From Daldinia sp. FL1419 (lineage: Eukaryota; Ascomycota; Sordariomycetes; Xylariales; Hypoxylaceae), in the NCBI GenBank assembly GCA_025201765.1, contig MU623347.1, forward strand, positions 186,001 to 250,000: 64,000 nt of DNA, given 5' to 3'. A program made the position numbers and the translations under genes. The notes under the pieces were generated by a model. That model was not told the origin of the DNA. It did no database searches and saw nothing but the letters and a program-made list of their open reading frames with translations. Every line of letters begins with the position of its first letter. The first letter of the stretch is position 1. Positions 11,595 through 24,100 of this stretch are shown in pieces.

Positions 11595-14260
11595 GGGAGG
11601 CTATTGATAATTTTCAGGATGGATAATATAGCAGAAATCAAGATCGGTCGCGTCGCGAGGTGTGGAAAGATATTGGGCCACTTATAAAGGGGAAGCGGTA
11701 AGTAGCACGAGGCATTCGTATCGGTCGCTCGAGTTTCGCTGGCTGGACAGGAAGGACGAGCGAGGAAATATGTACTGAACGAAGGAATCCTATAAAACCA
11801 CACTAAAAAGACCGATGTTATAAGAACGGTGAGAAGGTTAAGAAGGGACCCGGAAGGGGAAGTATCTAAACTGGGCAGGCCCTTTCAAGAGGGAAAAAAA
11901 GAGAAGCAGATTATGGCGGGTTAATGCTCACAACTACTATATGTAAGAAGGAGGAAAAATAAAATAAAGTAGTGGTGAGTTTTGTCGACGGCGTTGTGTG
12001 ATGTTGTACCGCTGTATGCTGTAATGGCTGTATGTACAATGCAATACTTGTAATACCTAATACCTCCTCCAAGTAATACTTTTTTGTCACTCCATCATGG
12101 ATGCCATGGATGCCATGGATGCTGCCAAACCCAAGTAAACCCAGGCTACCTAAGCTGCTAAGGCCAAAAAACCCGCCCTTTAACGATTGAAATTTAGGGG
12201 AGGTAGGGGATAAAGGGGAGCGCGTTACCTATAATAGTCTAGTTCCAAGTCGGTAACAGGGGCGTGTTTTTCGAGAAAAGGGTCCTCCAGCCATTTTTAA
12301 TTCTTTGAGTTTTTGACGGACCGGGCTTACCTTGTTCGGGGGTTGAAACCGGTACGGTCAAGTCAAACTGGTACGGCTACCTAGTCTAGTCGTGTACAGC
12401 TACCTGGGTGGTAGCTACATAGATGTACCTACTGGTTAGCACAGTTTTATATACATACTACTAACTAACTAAGATAAACACGTTTAACTATCTGAAGTGC
12501 CAACGTACTTGTTACTTGACTTAAACGTCGCTAAGGCACTCGAAGCGGTGCGTCTTATACACTACAGGTAACCCACGTTTTTAAGTGGGTGTATCCCGTA
12601 CGTACACCGTACCTTGTACCTCTACATTTCCATAATCGAAAGTACGTACCAAATGTACGTACCAGATGTACTGGTTATCCGCCCATTCGCGATCTCTCTT
12701 TCCTCCTTCTCCTCTTCCTCCCTTTTTCTTGCAGAAGGTTCTGTGTAACTTGGCGGTTGACAAAGCGTCAATTCTGCAGGTCTATTTTCGTTAATGTGCT
12801 GCTGTGACAACCTACTTCGGTCAATCAAAATAGGGAGATGACGGATGCACCTGTAAGTTTGTGTCATAGATGTATCGAAAAACCATGTACCTGCATACAT
12901 CGGGATACAATAATCGGAAGTGGGATATTTTATATTTTACAATATCTCACTTTTTACGTTACAATTCGGATACTACCTACATTAAATGTCTAGATTTCAT
13001 CGACTCCCCCAAATGAAATCACCAAGCCACAAGACGAAAATACCAATCAAAAATCAAAGTTGAAATAAAGTAGTTATAACGTTACGGAATCTGAAAAGTT
13101 GCAAAGAAAGGTACCCAAGTATTCGAATTCCTGGTAACTTTGTTGTTCTGCTCCATATTCCCTCCTCCTAGCCTCCACGCCATATCGACCTCCTTTCCAG
13201 GATCCTTGACCGTCTAATGAATTAGCGAGGCGAAGGAGAAAAAAAACCAAAAAAAAAAAAAAACCTCAAGGTTTCTCCCGCCGATGTCAAGCCGGTCCTT
13301 ACCATACCTACTTGTCTATAAACTAATAGGTCCTATAACTACCATTTTGTCTACGTTCTACTTTTGAGAGGTTGAAAAGCCTACCCAAGGTGAAACATTA
13401 AGCATCGTCAAACGTACGTATGTTCCTTTACTTGTGATTTGTGACAGTATAGGAAGCGGTTATCAAGTCTATTTATTTACTACATGTGTACATAGAATAT
13501 AGAGAGTCTGTGTGTATCTGCAGGGGGGTAGCAGCCCGAACCTGGTGGTGGGTGCATAGAAACCCGACTCTTACGACCAACGACCAACTCTCATCCCCAG
13601 ATCTCCAAACGTGCTTACATACTAACTACGGCACATCTGCAACGTACGTGGTAACGTAGGTACGGATGTCTACACGCTCGGCCGACTCCAACGAAATAGT
13701 TGTTTCATGTGTCGGTAATCTGGAGCCTACCCTTCTTACGCGGGTCAAGCACAAGCCACAAATTGGCAAGTTGCTCCTCCAAAGGGGGCTACATCTCATA
13801 AACACAAATTAATATCGACTCGTTAAATGCTTCCTAGGTTATACTATTAGTAGAAGTATCGACAACTCCAACAACGCTGTGTATATTTTACCCTCTTTTT
13901 CTTCTTGCACATCATCGGTTATATCCGTGCGAACTAACCAAGGTCGTACGGCTCTTCGAAAGGGGAGAAACACAATACACTCAACGGGACGTCTGGAGTG
14001 CTAAGACATTATAAAATCATGCTCTCTATAAAAGGTGGCCACTTAGACGAGTCTATGCTGTACTAAATAATACCCCTAAGCCTTGGGCTTTTTTGTTGAA
14101 CCTCATGCCCCTTTTCCTAACCATGCTGATGCAATTTTCTTGGGTATCCGTCTTGTAAGTTGAATTTTATATACCCGTCATGCAATTATTTGGCTCAACG
14201 CCTACCCATCACTAAAATTACCACAATCCGTCCGCTATGCGCCGTAAACTGTCACCTTCC
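11595..14260. other. 2.7-kb gene-free stretch
   Basis: Upstream region of the myosin gene and 3' flank of phosphoglycerate dehydrogenase. No long or conserved reading frame seen on either strand. It holds three tandem ATGGATGCC units near 12098-12125, CTACCTA/TAGGTA words at 12370-12450, and a GTACGTACC direct repeat at about 12640-12670. Confidence 0.5.
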
Positions 14261-16312
14261 CTAATACAGCACGCGCGTCATAATACGGGCTATGAGAACT
14301 CTAGGTCAGCTGTGTATGGCTCGAGATTACGCGGGCTAGCACTTACAGCTCAATGCTTCTAGAGAATCTTGAATCTCCTTTAGATCGCTCGTTTGGACGT
14401 CACTAACGTCTGCCATAAGGTAGGCAAGCTACGTATGTTAGCTTAAAGCGCAATCAATATTTATATGCGAGAGGGCTATAGGGCGTACATCTCCTTTGCT
14501 ATCACTAATTTGCTTATCAACGTTGTGATTGCCGAGAATTTCGTTCACTGCTTCAGTGTAAGTATCGAGACGCAATCACGTGCAATGTTATTTTTACTGA
14601 CCCTTTCGAAGAACACCCGGTACGTTATTGTGGATGTAAATTATCTGTAGCGAATTAGATGCTGCCATAAGATCATATACTGCCGGAGTTTTCTTACTCG
14701 TGCGTGGTTGGGCTCTTCCAATGTTAATGAACGCATGTTGACCTCGGGCATATTTACGCTGCCCAATGTGATACCCAGATTGATGTATCGGACCAGAGCC
14801 TCGCCGACTATACGGTGTTCGCATTAGTTCGCAGATCTCAAAGTAACACGCTGGACATCTGATTACCTTCTACACCAATAGCTCTCTGGGCTTCTTCGGT
14901 GCTGCCACCAATATGAGGTGTGAGGATGATGTTGTTCAGGCTACAAAGGTCCTCTTCCCAGCCGTTCAGACTGCTGGTGAAATAGTCGCCGTTTGCACGC
15001 GGCTCGCTCGGGTAAACATCTAGTGCAGCACCGGCGATCTTTCCGCTGCGCATGGCGTTGATGAGGGCCGGGATATCAACCACAGTTCCACGACTGGCGT
15101 TAATAAGGTACGAGCCGTCCTTCATTTGTTTAAGTTGCGCTGCAGATATCATGTTCTTGGTTTCAGGAAGCTCCGGGACATGCAGAGTTATGAAATCGGC
15201 CTCTCTTAGGAGGTCTTCTAGTTTAGGTACTTGTCGGGCCGTACCCAGAGCCATCAAGTTCACGACGTCGTAATAAATGACTGACATTCCCATGGCTTCC
15301 GCAAGGACGGACAACTGAGAGCCAATATGTCCATATCCGACAATGCCTTTAATGCGATTAATATACGCCCCATAGACTCGATGTATAGGTAAGTGCCAAT
15401 GGTGAAATACATACCTAGGGTCTTGCCGCGAATCTCCCAGCATTTGTTGCTCACTTTGTTCCAAGTACCTTTGTGCATCTCGTTGGATCTATCACCCAAT
15501 TGGCGGGCTAGAGAGATGATTTCGGCAATAACGAGCTCGGCAACACTACGAGAGTTTGCGAAGGGCGAATTGAAGACAGCAATACCATGATGAGCGGCAT
15601 ACTCCAAGTCGACCTGGTTAGTACCAATGCAGAAGCAGCCAATCACCAAGAGATTCTTAGCCTCGCGGAGGACCTTTTCGCTTAATTTGGTCTTCGAGCG
15701 AATGCCAATAACGTGAACGTCACTGGTAATTCCTGTTAGAGCTTGCTGTTGCTGTTGGTACTACTACCACATTTTCTTCTTCTTCTCTTATACAACAAAG
15801 AAGAAAGGGGGGGGGGGGGGGGGGGGGGGGGGGCGGGGGGCGGGGCGGGGGGGGGGGGGGGGGGGGGGGGGGGGTCGGGGGGGGGGGGGGGGGGGGCCGA
15901 GAGGGGGGGGCGGGGCGGAGGAGAGGTNNNNNNNNNNTTGTTTTTTTTGTTTATAATTAAATTTTTAATTTTTTTTTTTTTATAAAAAAAAAAAAAAAAA
16001 CCCCCCCCCCCCCCCCCCAAAAAAGACTTACCGGATCTTCTCAATTAGCTGATCTTCAGGCAATGAGCTCTTGTGAAATTCGACTTGATAGCCCTGACTA
16101 GTTAAAATATCTCGACCACTCTGATTGACATTCTCGAGCAACAGAATCTTAATGTCTTGAGTGTTGAAGGGCTTAAGCTGCTTTGGCCGGCCAATACGCT
16201 GGGGAAATGCCCCGCCGCCAAAGCTGGATAGCGGGGAGTGAAATGTAGCAGCGGATGGTGAGACCGACAGTTCGGACTCGGGTGCCCTATAGATGTTCTG
16301 TGCTTGTGTCAT
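14261..16312 (-). CDS. SER33: D-3-phosphoglycerate dehydrogenase
   Basis: First step of serine synthesis: oxidises 3-phosphoglycerate to 3-phosphohydroxypyruvate with NAD. Eight exons on the minus strand: 16032-16312, 15415-15722, 14867-15346, 14698-14807, 14602-14644, 14489-14547, 14347-14428 and 14261-14289. They sum to 1392 bases (463 aa), near yeast Ser3/Ser33. Visible are the N-terminal catalytic-domain half (EKIRDVHVIGIRSKTKL across intron 1), the Rossmann motif GYGHIG (200-205), the substrate Arg in NASRGTVVD, the catalytic His in TPHIGGSTEEAQ and a C-terminal ACT domain (IIYIHNNVPGVLRKVNEIL). The last exon is only 29 bases and encodes RIMTRVLY, the usual family terminus. Intron 1 contains the 10-N gap, so coding sequence is unaffected. 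Confidence 0.93.
15807..16018. other. Assembly gap flanked by poly-G and poly-C
   Basis: Ten N at 15928-15937. To the left lies an interrupted G tract (15807-15921); to the right, T and A runs followed by 18 C (16001-16018). The whole block lies inside intron 1 of the phosphoglycerate dehydrogenase gene, so true length and sequence here are unknown. Confidence 0.95.
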
Positions 16313-17740
16313 GGTTTCGCAACTGGAGGATTTGAGATGTCAAGATGAAAAAAATAAAATAAGGGATAACTGAGGAATGGCTAACTAAATATAAACCAAG
16401 ATCGGGTGAAATTTCGACTCAGTTTGACTCGGAAGTCAGGAAAAGTTTTGAGGGGACGGGTTCTTGTACAGAATATGTAAACTAAATGACCTGGATGGCT
16501 AAGTACAATATAATTTATGGGTTTACGGGTTTATGGGGTTTATGGGTTAGCGTATACGTGGACGTGGTTTTGGCAAATACACTATTTTTCACAGGCTTAC
16601 AGGCTACTTTTATAAGCTACTTTACAGGCTACCTGCTAATATCCATTTCCATCAGCCTATCGCTTCACGTAATATCCCACGAGACCCAACTTTTTTTTTT
16701 TTTTTTTTTTTTCCATCTGACTGTCGTAAAAGAAATAGAAAATAAGACGAGTTAGAATTTGACTCCCATATTTTAGATCCCGTCATCGGACGTCATTATA
16801 AAAAAACCGTGAGTCACGGGTTATGTCGTAGTAGTATACGAGAAAAACACTATCGACAACGACAACAACTACATCACAAAATTAACCCAGCCTCCAATTC
16901 TACCCCCCCTAATATATTCTTCTCATGGAGACAGAGTATACAAACCTACAATGCGTGTTCAATTAGTGTCCCATAAACAATTTTCAGTCTTGGCTATCTT
17001 CTCATAACAGGCTACGAGGGCTCATCAGTTTCGGGGATGGTCCAACATAATCAGGAGATTCACCTTCGAATAAAAAACTTAATTAGGTACTTATCAATTA
17101 TTCGTAGGGATGGGCACTTCGGAAAATATTAGAAACAGGGGCATCTATTTCACAAAATTGTGCGGGCAGCACTTGGAGTAACGGCACAGCAACGTACGCA
17201 AAGGGGCGGATAGCAAATCAACTCCGTGTGCAACATCCGATGTATACATATGCAAGACGTGTACTTCCGTCGACTTCATGTAATTCTTTGATCGAATGCA
17301 TTATTGACGAGTCAAGCAACTTGACCTTTTCCTCCCCTCGTGCCAGCCTGAAGTATGCCTATTTAGGGTCCACCTCCAATACCTCTGGTCGTAATATGCG
17401 AATCACCTTTCCGGCCAACCGACTACTCCAGACCAGCCTTATGCTGGAAGAAAACGACGAAGAGAACTACCAAGCAGTACAAAACGAGATTCCAAAAGCA
17501 GCCTAGAACCTAATGGGAGTGGCCAGTCTATTTTGCACATGATTTCACGACCATTTTCTGAGCGACCTCTGTAGAGCGTCGACAAATTCGCAATATTAAA
17601 TCTGTCTTGGTCGAGAGAAACAGAGGGAATTGAGTTGGAAAGGATAAGATAGCCTCGACAGCATTTACTACCTTTTTTCCTCTCTGACTAGGATCCGTGA
17701 CGTAAATTAAGTAGAGAGTGTTAAGAGGACAGAGGCAAAT
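16313..17740. other. Spacer upstream of phosphoglycerate dehydrogenase
   Basis: The first 331 bases have no ATG on the minus strand and probably include the leader of the dehydrogenase mRNA. A 20-base poly-T lies at about 16691-16712. A short plus-strand frame near 17240-17506 has no recognisable features, and I do not call it a gene. The right part is the NAP1 3' flank. Confidence 0.5.
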
Positions 17741-19203
17741 TTAGCTTTGCTTGCATTCTTGCGCCTCCTGCTTCGGCTTTGCACCGTCATCCTGTTTTAA
17801 TCGTTAGCTCAGCCTTCATACTAGAACTCGTAGAGAATGGTGGACAAACATCATCATCAGATTCCTCCTCCTCATCGTCACGATCTTCGCTGAGATCATC
17901 CTCATCATCATCCTCGTCAAACTCTTGGTCATCGAGGTCATCAAGCTCCTCAAAAGCCAAAGCCTCACCTGTAAACCAGTCGATTGCTCGGGGGATCAGC
18001 TTCTCCTTGATATCCTCACCAAGTTGGTAGTCCAACTCCAAACGCTCCTCGATATCCGAGGCGGCGTCGTTGTCATCATCGTCATTGGGGGCCTTGGGCG
18101 GCGAGAAGAAGTTGAAGAAAGACTCGGTGGGGACCGTCTTCTTGACGATACGAGTTTGCTTCGTGTCTATCTAGGTTAGTCAATTATATCAATGAGTTGA
18201 CTCTAACGACAACTTACTCTTGTTTCGCTGCTTCTTGCTCTCGATGCGGACAGTAAGGTCGCGACCCTCCTTCCAGTCAATCTTGTCACCCTCAGCGTGA
18301 TCGTAGATGAAATCGCCACCATAGCCGCTCTCGTTCTGGTAGAAATACGTCTTGGTGATAATCTTGTTAGTGAAGAACTCATTCTCGGCGAACTCGAAGA
18401 TGAGGCGGAATCCAGGCTTGTCGAGATATTCCATTCGAATATCGGTTAGGTAGCGGAGAGCAGCCTCATCGCGGTCGGTGATCATCTCAGCAAGAGAGAT
18501 CTGGTTCTTCATGGCGGATAGCCAGAATTCGGGAATACCCTTGACGAGCTCGCCAGTCTCGGGAGTTGCCTTCTCTTCTCCTTTTTCGGCCTCATCAGCC
18601 TCATCCTTCTCGTTCTCGTCATCTTCACCGGCCTTGACCTGCTCGTCAGTGGGTTCATCCTTGCCGTTGACGATGGCAGCACGCTTCTCGTAGAGAGGTG
18701 TGAATTTGGCGAAGTACTTCTTTTCCAGTTGGAGAACCTCCTCCTGGAACTCGGCCTCTAGCTTCGAGTGATCTTTCTGAATGCCCTTCAAGCCGGCAAC
18801 GCGACGACGAACGACGCTAGGCAGAGACTCTATGTAACCGGAAGAGCGACCGACTAGGGAACCAAGTCGGCCTTGGATCATCTGAACCAGCTTGGGGTTC
18901 TGGGCAAAGATCGAAGCTGCTGCAGCGCGATCGAGATCCTCTATAACAACAGATGGGGTTAGTAAAGAGACCCGCGGAAGAAATTCCGGCGGGGCTATGG
19001 ATTGACATACCTTCCTTGATACTAGCAACGCCCGGTTGCTGAGCGTGGGAAGAGATGGGGGCATTGCTCGCAGGTGTATTCTGCGGAGTACTGCGGAGAG
19101 AAAACTCAGAGTCAGTGTCTCAGAAAAAAAATTATAGGTGAAAGGCGGGTTCTACATACGGAGCAGGGACCTCTGCACGTCGATTCTTAATAGGTTCCGC
19201 CAT
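17741..19203 (-). CDS. NAP1: Nucleosome assembly protein 1 (histone chaperone)
   Basis: H2A-H2B chaperone acting in nucleosome assembly and histone import. Five exons: 19160-19203, 19011-19090, 18218-18940, 17850-18166 and 17741-17791, totalling 1215 bases (404 aa), near the yeast length of 417. The N-terminal region is Pro/Ser rich. The long dimerisation helix and NAP fold follow (SLPSVVRRRVAGLKGIQKDH; LEKKYFAKFTPLYEKRAAI; GIPEFWLSAMKN; FEFAENEFFTN). An NTKQTRIVKKTVPTESFFNFFSPP segment is rebuilt across intron 3, then a strongly acidic tail. The protein ends in CKQS, a CaaX-type farnesylation signal typical of Nap1. The last intron uses donor GTTTGT and a good GCTAAC branch; it was chosen because it restores the conserved KPKQEAQECKQS end. 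Divergent from the P5B ATPase gene. Confidence 0.93.
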
Positions 19204-21136
19204 TGTTGATGGTTCCGTCGGCAATGTTGCGGACAATGATTAATTCGCAAGCGAGTATGTCGGGTCGAGCACTTGGCAGCCCACAAGAAAAACAATAATT
19301 AGAATGGAGGCGACGAAGAAAAAAAAATGCAGGTAGAGATTAGAGTATTGAAGTTATTGTGTATCAAATCCGAGTGTGAAAAAAAAAAGTCACAGGTAAG
19401 TGGATTCGAAGAACCCGCACACAGTGTGTTAAGCTGTAACGGGTTGGGCGGATGCGATGATGGATTTTGATTGATGAAAAGGAAAAAGTTGAACTTTGAT
19501 TATAAAAGTCCAACTACGAGGAGGGAAAGGTGAAGGAGAAAGTTGTAGTGGTGAAGTAGTTTGGTTCACACAGCGATGGGGAATTTGATGAGAGAGGGCA
19601 AGAAGACTGGACTGGTCTGGTGGGAGAGGCGAAGTGGGGGAAAGCGGCAACCCTGTCACTGTCCCCTCCAAAGGTATAAGTTAAAAGGAAGTTGTTGGGT
19701 ACCGCCGCCGCCCTCAAATAAATTTTTTTCCCTTGAATTTTTTTCTTCAGGGCATCTACACGTAACAAATCGACTGCCTATGTGCCTATTATATGCGCCT
19801 GTACTTGCAATTTTTCTTAGCTTGTAGCCAATGGATACCGCCGTTGTATCTTGCGGGGGAAGCAAACATTTCGATACCTAAGATCTAGGCAGGTACCTAA
19901 CAAGATGTATTAAAAGTGTAACTAGTTATTAGGTATACAAAGGTGCCATTGTAGGCCCATGCCTTTATGCAGCAATTTACATAGCTAGGTACATATATCC
20001 ATAAGGAGGTACCGTTGTAGGTATGGCCCTGTGGACGTCCATATGGAACGGTCGTATATCGAATGTAAATCCGATGTAATCAGTTCAGGTCGTATACAAG
20101 CAACATAGCTGCTAAGAAGTGCTGAGGGCGCCTAGCCTAATATGGGTAGGTACTGAGTAGGTACAGAGCAAGCCTAAACCTGATCGAAAGCGGTGTACAG
20201 ATTGTGTAGGATGGGCGTAGATCTGCTCAAAACTCACATCTATCTGTACCGTGGTAGGTTAGGTACATATCCAGGTACATCTCGTGGTATACCCATACAC
20301 CGATTCTCGGGTCAACCCAATAAATTTCCAGCTAATACAGACTTGCATTGGATATGCTAGATGCCTTCTACAACTTCTACGACGCGCCGTACGCAGGTAG
20401 CCACGTCAACTCACGCAAATGTGGTGTACCTAAGTATGTATGCTGCATGCACATATAATATGTACCTAGATATAGTAGTAGATTAGGCATTTCGCCTTGC
20501 CTATTCGGGCAATACGAAACTTTAAATGGTAGAATTGGTCCATACATCACCAGAGAAAAAAATAAAAAATAAGGAATGTTGCCTGGTTGCATAGCTAGTT
20601 AATTAGTCGTTATCCAAACTTTCCTTTATCGATAACTACCGATATCAATATTGTTACTTGCTATCGCTATCGCTATCATTATCATTGCGTCGAAGCTCGC
20701 GGTGGATCTTTCAAGTTTACAATGAATTGATCGTTTAGGGATTACTACTATGCATAGCATCACCATCCATCTTCGGAGTTTTGAACGGTCTGGATCATTG
20801 ATAGTTCGAGCTCGAATTTAGACTTGTAGATTCCCCCCCCCCTTATCTCAAAGCTTCGACAAAGGCTTACGAAGTCGATAGCTCTCCTAGATATTTAGTG
20901 TTTCCATTGGTCCTCGAGGACCTATCGCGCTTCAAAACATCGATAAAAACCATTCAGGATGTGCTCTAATATTCCAACCTTTACCCGTCCGGATCGATAG
21001 GCACTAGTTGAAACTTCGCCAAAGCGCTATTCTAATATTAGCTTATACCGGTGGCCTCTTTCTCACGCGCACTGGCTACCTCTCCGGTCAAGCGAAACTA
21101 TATACGATTCCTGTTGTAGTCAACGGCGTATTAACC
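19204..21136. other. Divergent promoter region NAP1 / P5B ATPase
   Basis: Bidirectional upstream region. The 549 bases next to NAP1 have no minus-strand ATG and are purine rich on the plus strand, suggesting a long NAP1 leader. TAGGTA/TACCTA words cluster at 19885-20290. No gene recognised. Confidence 0.55.
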
Positions 21137-24100
21137 ATGGATGGTTCCAATGAGGATGCGCAGTCGAGGCGCACTGGTCCCGTAGCTATGTATAGGCTAA
21201 ACTCTAATCAGAGCAGCTCCAGCGTGTTCGAGGACGTAGAGATGGCACATGATGAGGTAGGCAAACTGTATTGTTTAACGTTAAGATTGTTTATTCTAAG
21301 GCTTGGTTTCTTCGCAGTTATTTTCTGGTCCCATCGCTGAGAGCTTACCCACTAGCCTTTCGGCGTTTTCCCATCGTCGCCAACGCGCAGACTCGACCGC
21401 AAGTTTCGCGTACTACAATGAAGAGGAAGACGAAGCAGAACCCAGGATCCTGTATGGCGAAGACGGCGCCGTGGCATTCGACATCGACGAGACACCGTTC
21501 GACTTTGAAGAGGAGGAAGAAGGAAGTTCAGGAGTCGAGCTCGAGCTCGAGAACGGTGATACGTACGATGATTATGCTATGCGAAGGAGATCTTCAACCC
21601 AATCGAGGGGTTCTGTTCACGCCAGATTGCTCCGAACAGATAGCGGCGTAACTGATGCTAGCAATCGAGGTTACAGCCGAGTTAGTCAGAAACTACACAT
21701 GGTTAACGAGGATCTCACTATCGTGATAGCTGGCTTTCGTACGAGCAAATTTGGCTACACTGCATATATCATTCTGTGCTTTGTGACCTTGGGACTTGCA
21801 TACCTTTTGTTGCGATGGCTTCCCCGGTGGCAGGTCAAGTTAATCGGCGAGGCGTGTCCACTTCATGATAGCCAGTGGGTGGTGCTTGAGGTTAGTTACG
21901 TCGGATGATCTTATGCTTTAGGCGCCATACTTACCATGCTATAGAATCAATGGGGTGAAATGACTATACTAAACGTGCAAACACAACCATACAACCGTCC
22001 CCTATCTACCGTATTCGGTTCTCCAGAAAAGATATTTGCCCAATTGCTGGGCGATGATGCCGATCCGTTATTGCCCGAGCTCCGGGTCCTCAACTACCGA
22101 TATGTACGCTTCTTCTATCATCCATTGAAGGGTAAATTTGTTATCTGCAATGGGTGGAAAGATCCCGTATGGACTCGTGTACGAACCCTCCGCGCAGGCA
22201 TTGATGGCGAGGAGAAAGACCACAGGGAACGCGTCTTTGGAACGAACCTAATCGACATCGAGCAGAAGTCTATTCCCCAATTACTTGTAGATGAAGTAGG
22301 TCTTTCAGATAAAATCTTAACATACTACGTACACTGACAGTCCCTAGGTGTTCCATCCATTTTACGTTTTTCAGATTGCAAGTTTAATCCTTTGGTCGTC
22401 AGATGAGTACTATTATTATGCTGTCTGCATCTTCGTCATGTCAGCGGGTAGTATAATAGCAACCCTGATAGATACACGGGCTGTAGGTTCCCTTTCCCTA
22501 TCACGGGATTGCGCACTATCGCTAATTTCCATTAGACAATGCGACGTCTTCGCGACATATCACGCTTTGAATGTGACGTCCGAGTCCTGCGCAACGGCTT
22601 CTGTAAGTAGAGGATGCCTATTTTTATTTGTAAAGCACATAGCTGACCGCGTCCAAGGGGCCCACGTTTCGTCGAGCGACCTAGTCCCTGGTGACGTATA
22701 TGAAATTAGTGATCCAAGCCTCACCCAGTTCCCTAGCGATAGTTTGCTCTTGAGTGGAGATTGTATTGTCAACGAGAGTATGCTTACGGGTGAATCCGTC
22801 CCCGTCTCGAAAATTCCGGCCACCGACGAAACACTTCAGATTATGAATCTTGGCGCCTCTACGATCTCTCATGATGCTGCCCGTCATTTTCTCTTTTGTG
22901 GAACGAAAATTATTAGAGCACGGAGACCACAAGACAATGGTGACGACGAAGCTGTTGCTCTCGCCATGGTTGTGAGAACGGGCTTCAATACAACCAAGGG
23001 TTCGCTCGTTCGCTCTATGTTGTTTCCCAAACCATCCGGGTTTAAATTCTATCGCGATTCGTTTCGATATATATCTGTTATGGGGTGTGTCGCGATGCTT
23101 GGATTTATTGTATCGTTTGTCAACTTCATTCGTCTGGGTCTGGCCTGGAATGTGATACTTATCAGAGCCCTCGATTTAATCACTATTGCTGTTCCTCCAG
23201 CCCTTCCAGCCACGCTTACTATAGGGACGAATTTCGCTTTAAGTCGCCTTAAGAAAAAACAAATATTCTGTATCAGCCCACAAAGAGTCAACGTAGGTGG
23301 AAAGCTGGATGTCATGTGCTTCGACAAGACAGGTACTCTCACCGAAGACGGTTTAGATATTCTCGGCGTACAGTTAGTATCCCGGTCGGCGAAGAGGTTT
23401 GACGATATAGTCTCAAAAGCGTCGGACTTGGTCCCCAGTACGAGCTTGGATGCTGGCCCTGGAGATAAATATGGTATAACCCGGGCTGCGCTATTCACAA
23501 TGGCCACCTGTCACTCACTTCGCTCAGTCGACGGCGAACTCGTTGGCGATCCTCTAGATGTTAAGATGTTCGAGTTTACTGGCTGGACATTCGAAGAAGG
23601 CAACCAAGGAGGTGCCGATCAGGAAGATGAAGAACAAGGGGGTTTCTCTCCTTCTGTTGCCCGCCCTCCCATGACGCCTCTTTACGATACGGATGAATAT
23701 GGGACTGTCGAAGGCCACAATGTAAGTTCTACTGTTTGAATGGCCTTTGAGCTTATCTGACGTGTTACAGGCACCAATTGAACTCGGAGTATTAAGGGCT
23801 TTTGAATTTGTTTCTCAGTTACGGAGAGCTAGCGTCATTGTGCGGGCTTTCGGTCAGCAAAGCGGAGACGTCTATGTCAAAGGTGCACCTGAATGTATGC
23901 GGGATATATGTCGACCGGAAAGCTGTAAGTTGCCTCAATATCAGTAGTTCGTTGTTCTGCCTGTGCTAATGCGACTATGTAGTCCCGGATGACTACGACG
24001 AGCTCCTATCTTACTATACTCACAAAGGCTACCGAGTTATTGCGTGTGCTACTAGACATATAAAAAAGCTGTCATGGGTGAAATCCCAGAAAATGAAGCG

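Noticed and set aside
17228..17506. 92-codon plus-strand frame between SER33 and NAP1
   Set aside because: The first codon is GTG, with an ATG at 17240; no domain, no signal peptide and no splice context supports a gene.
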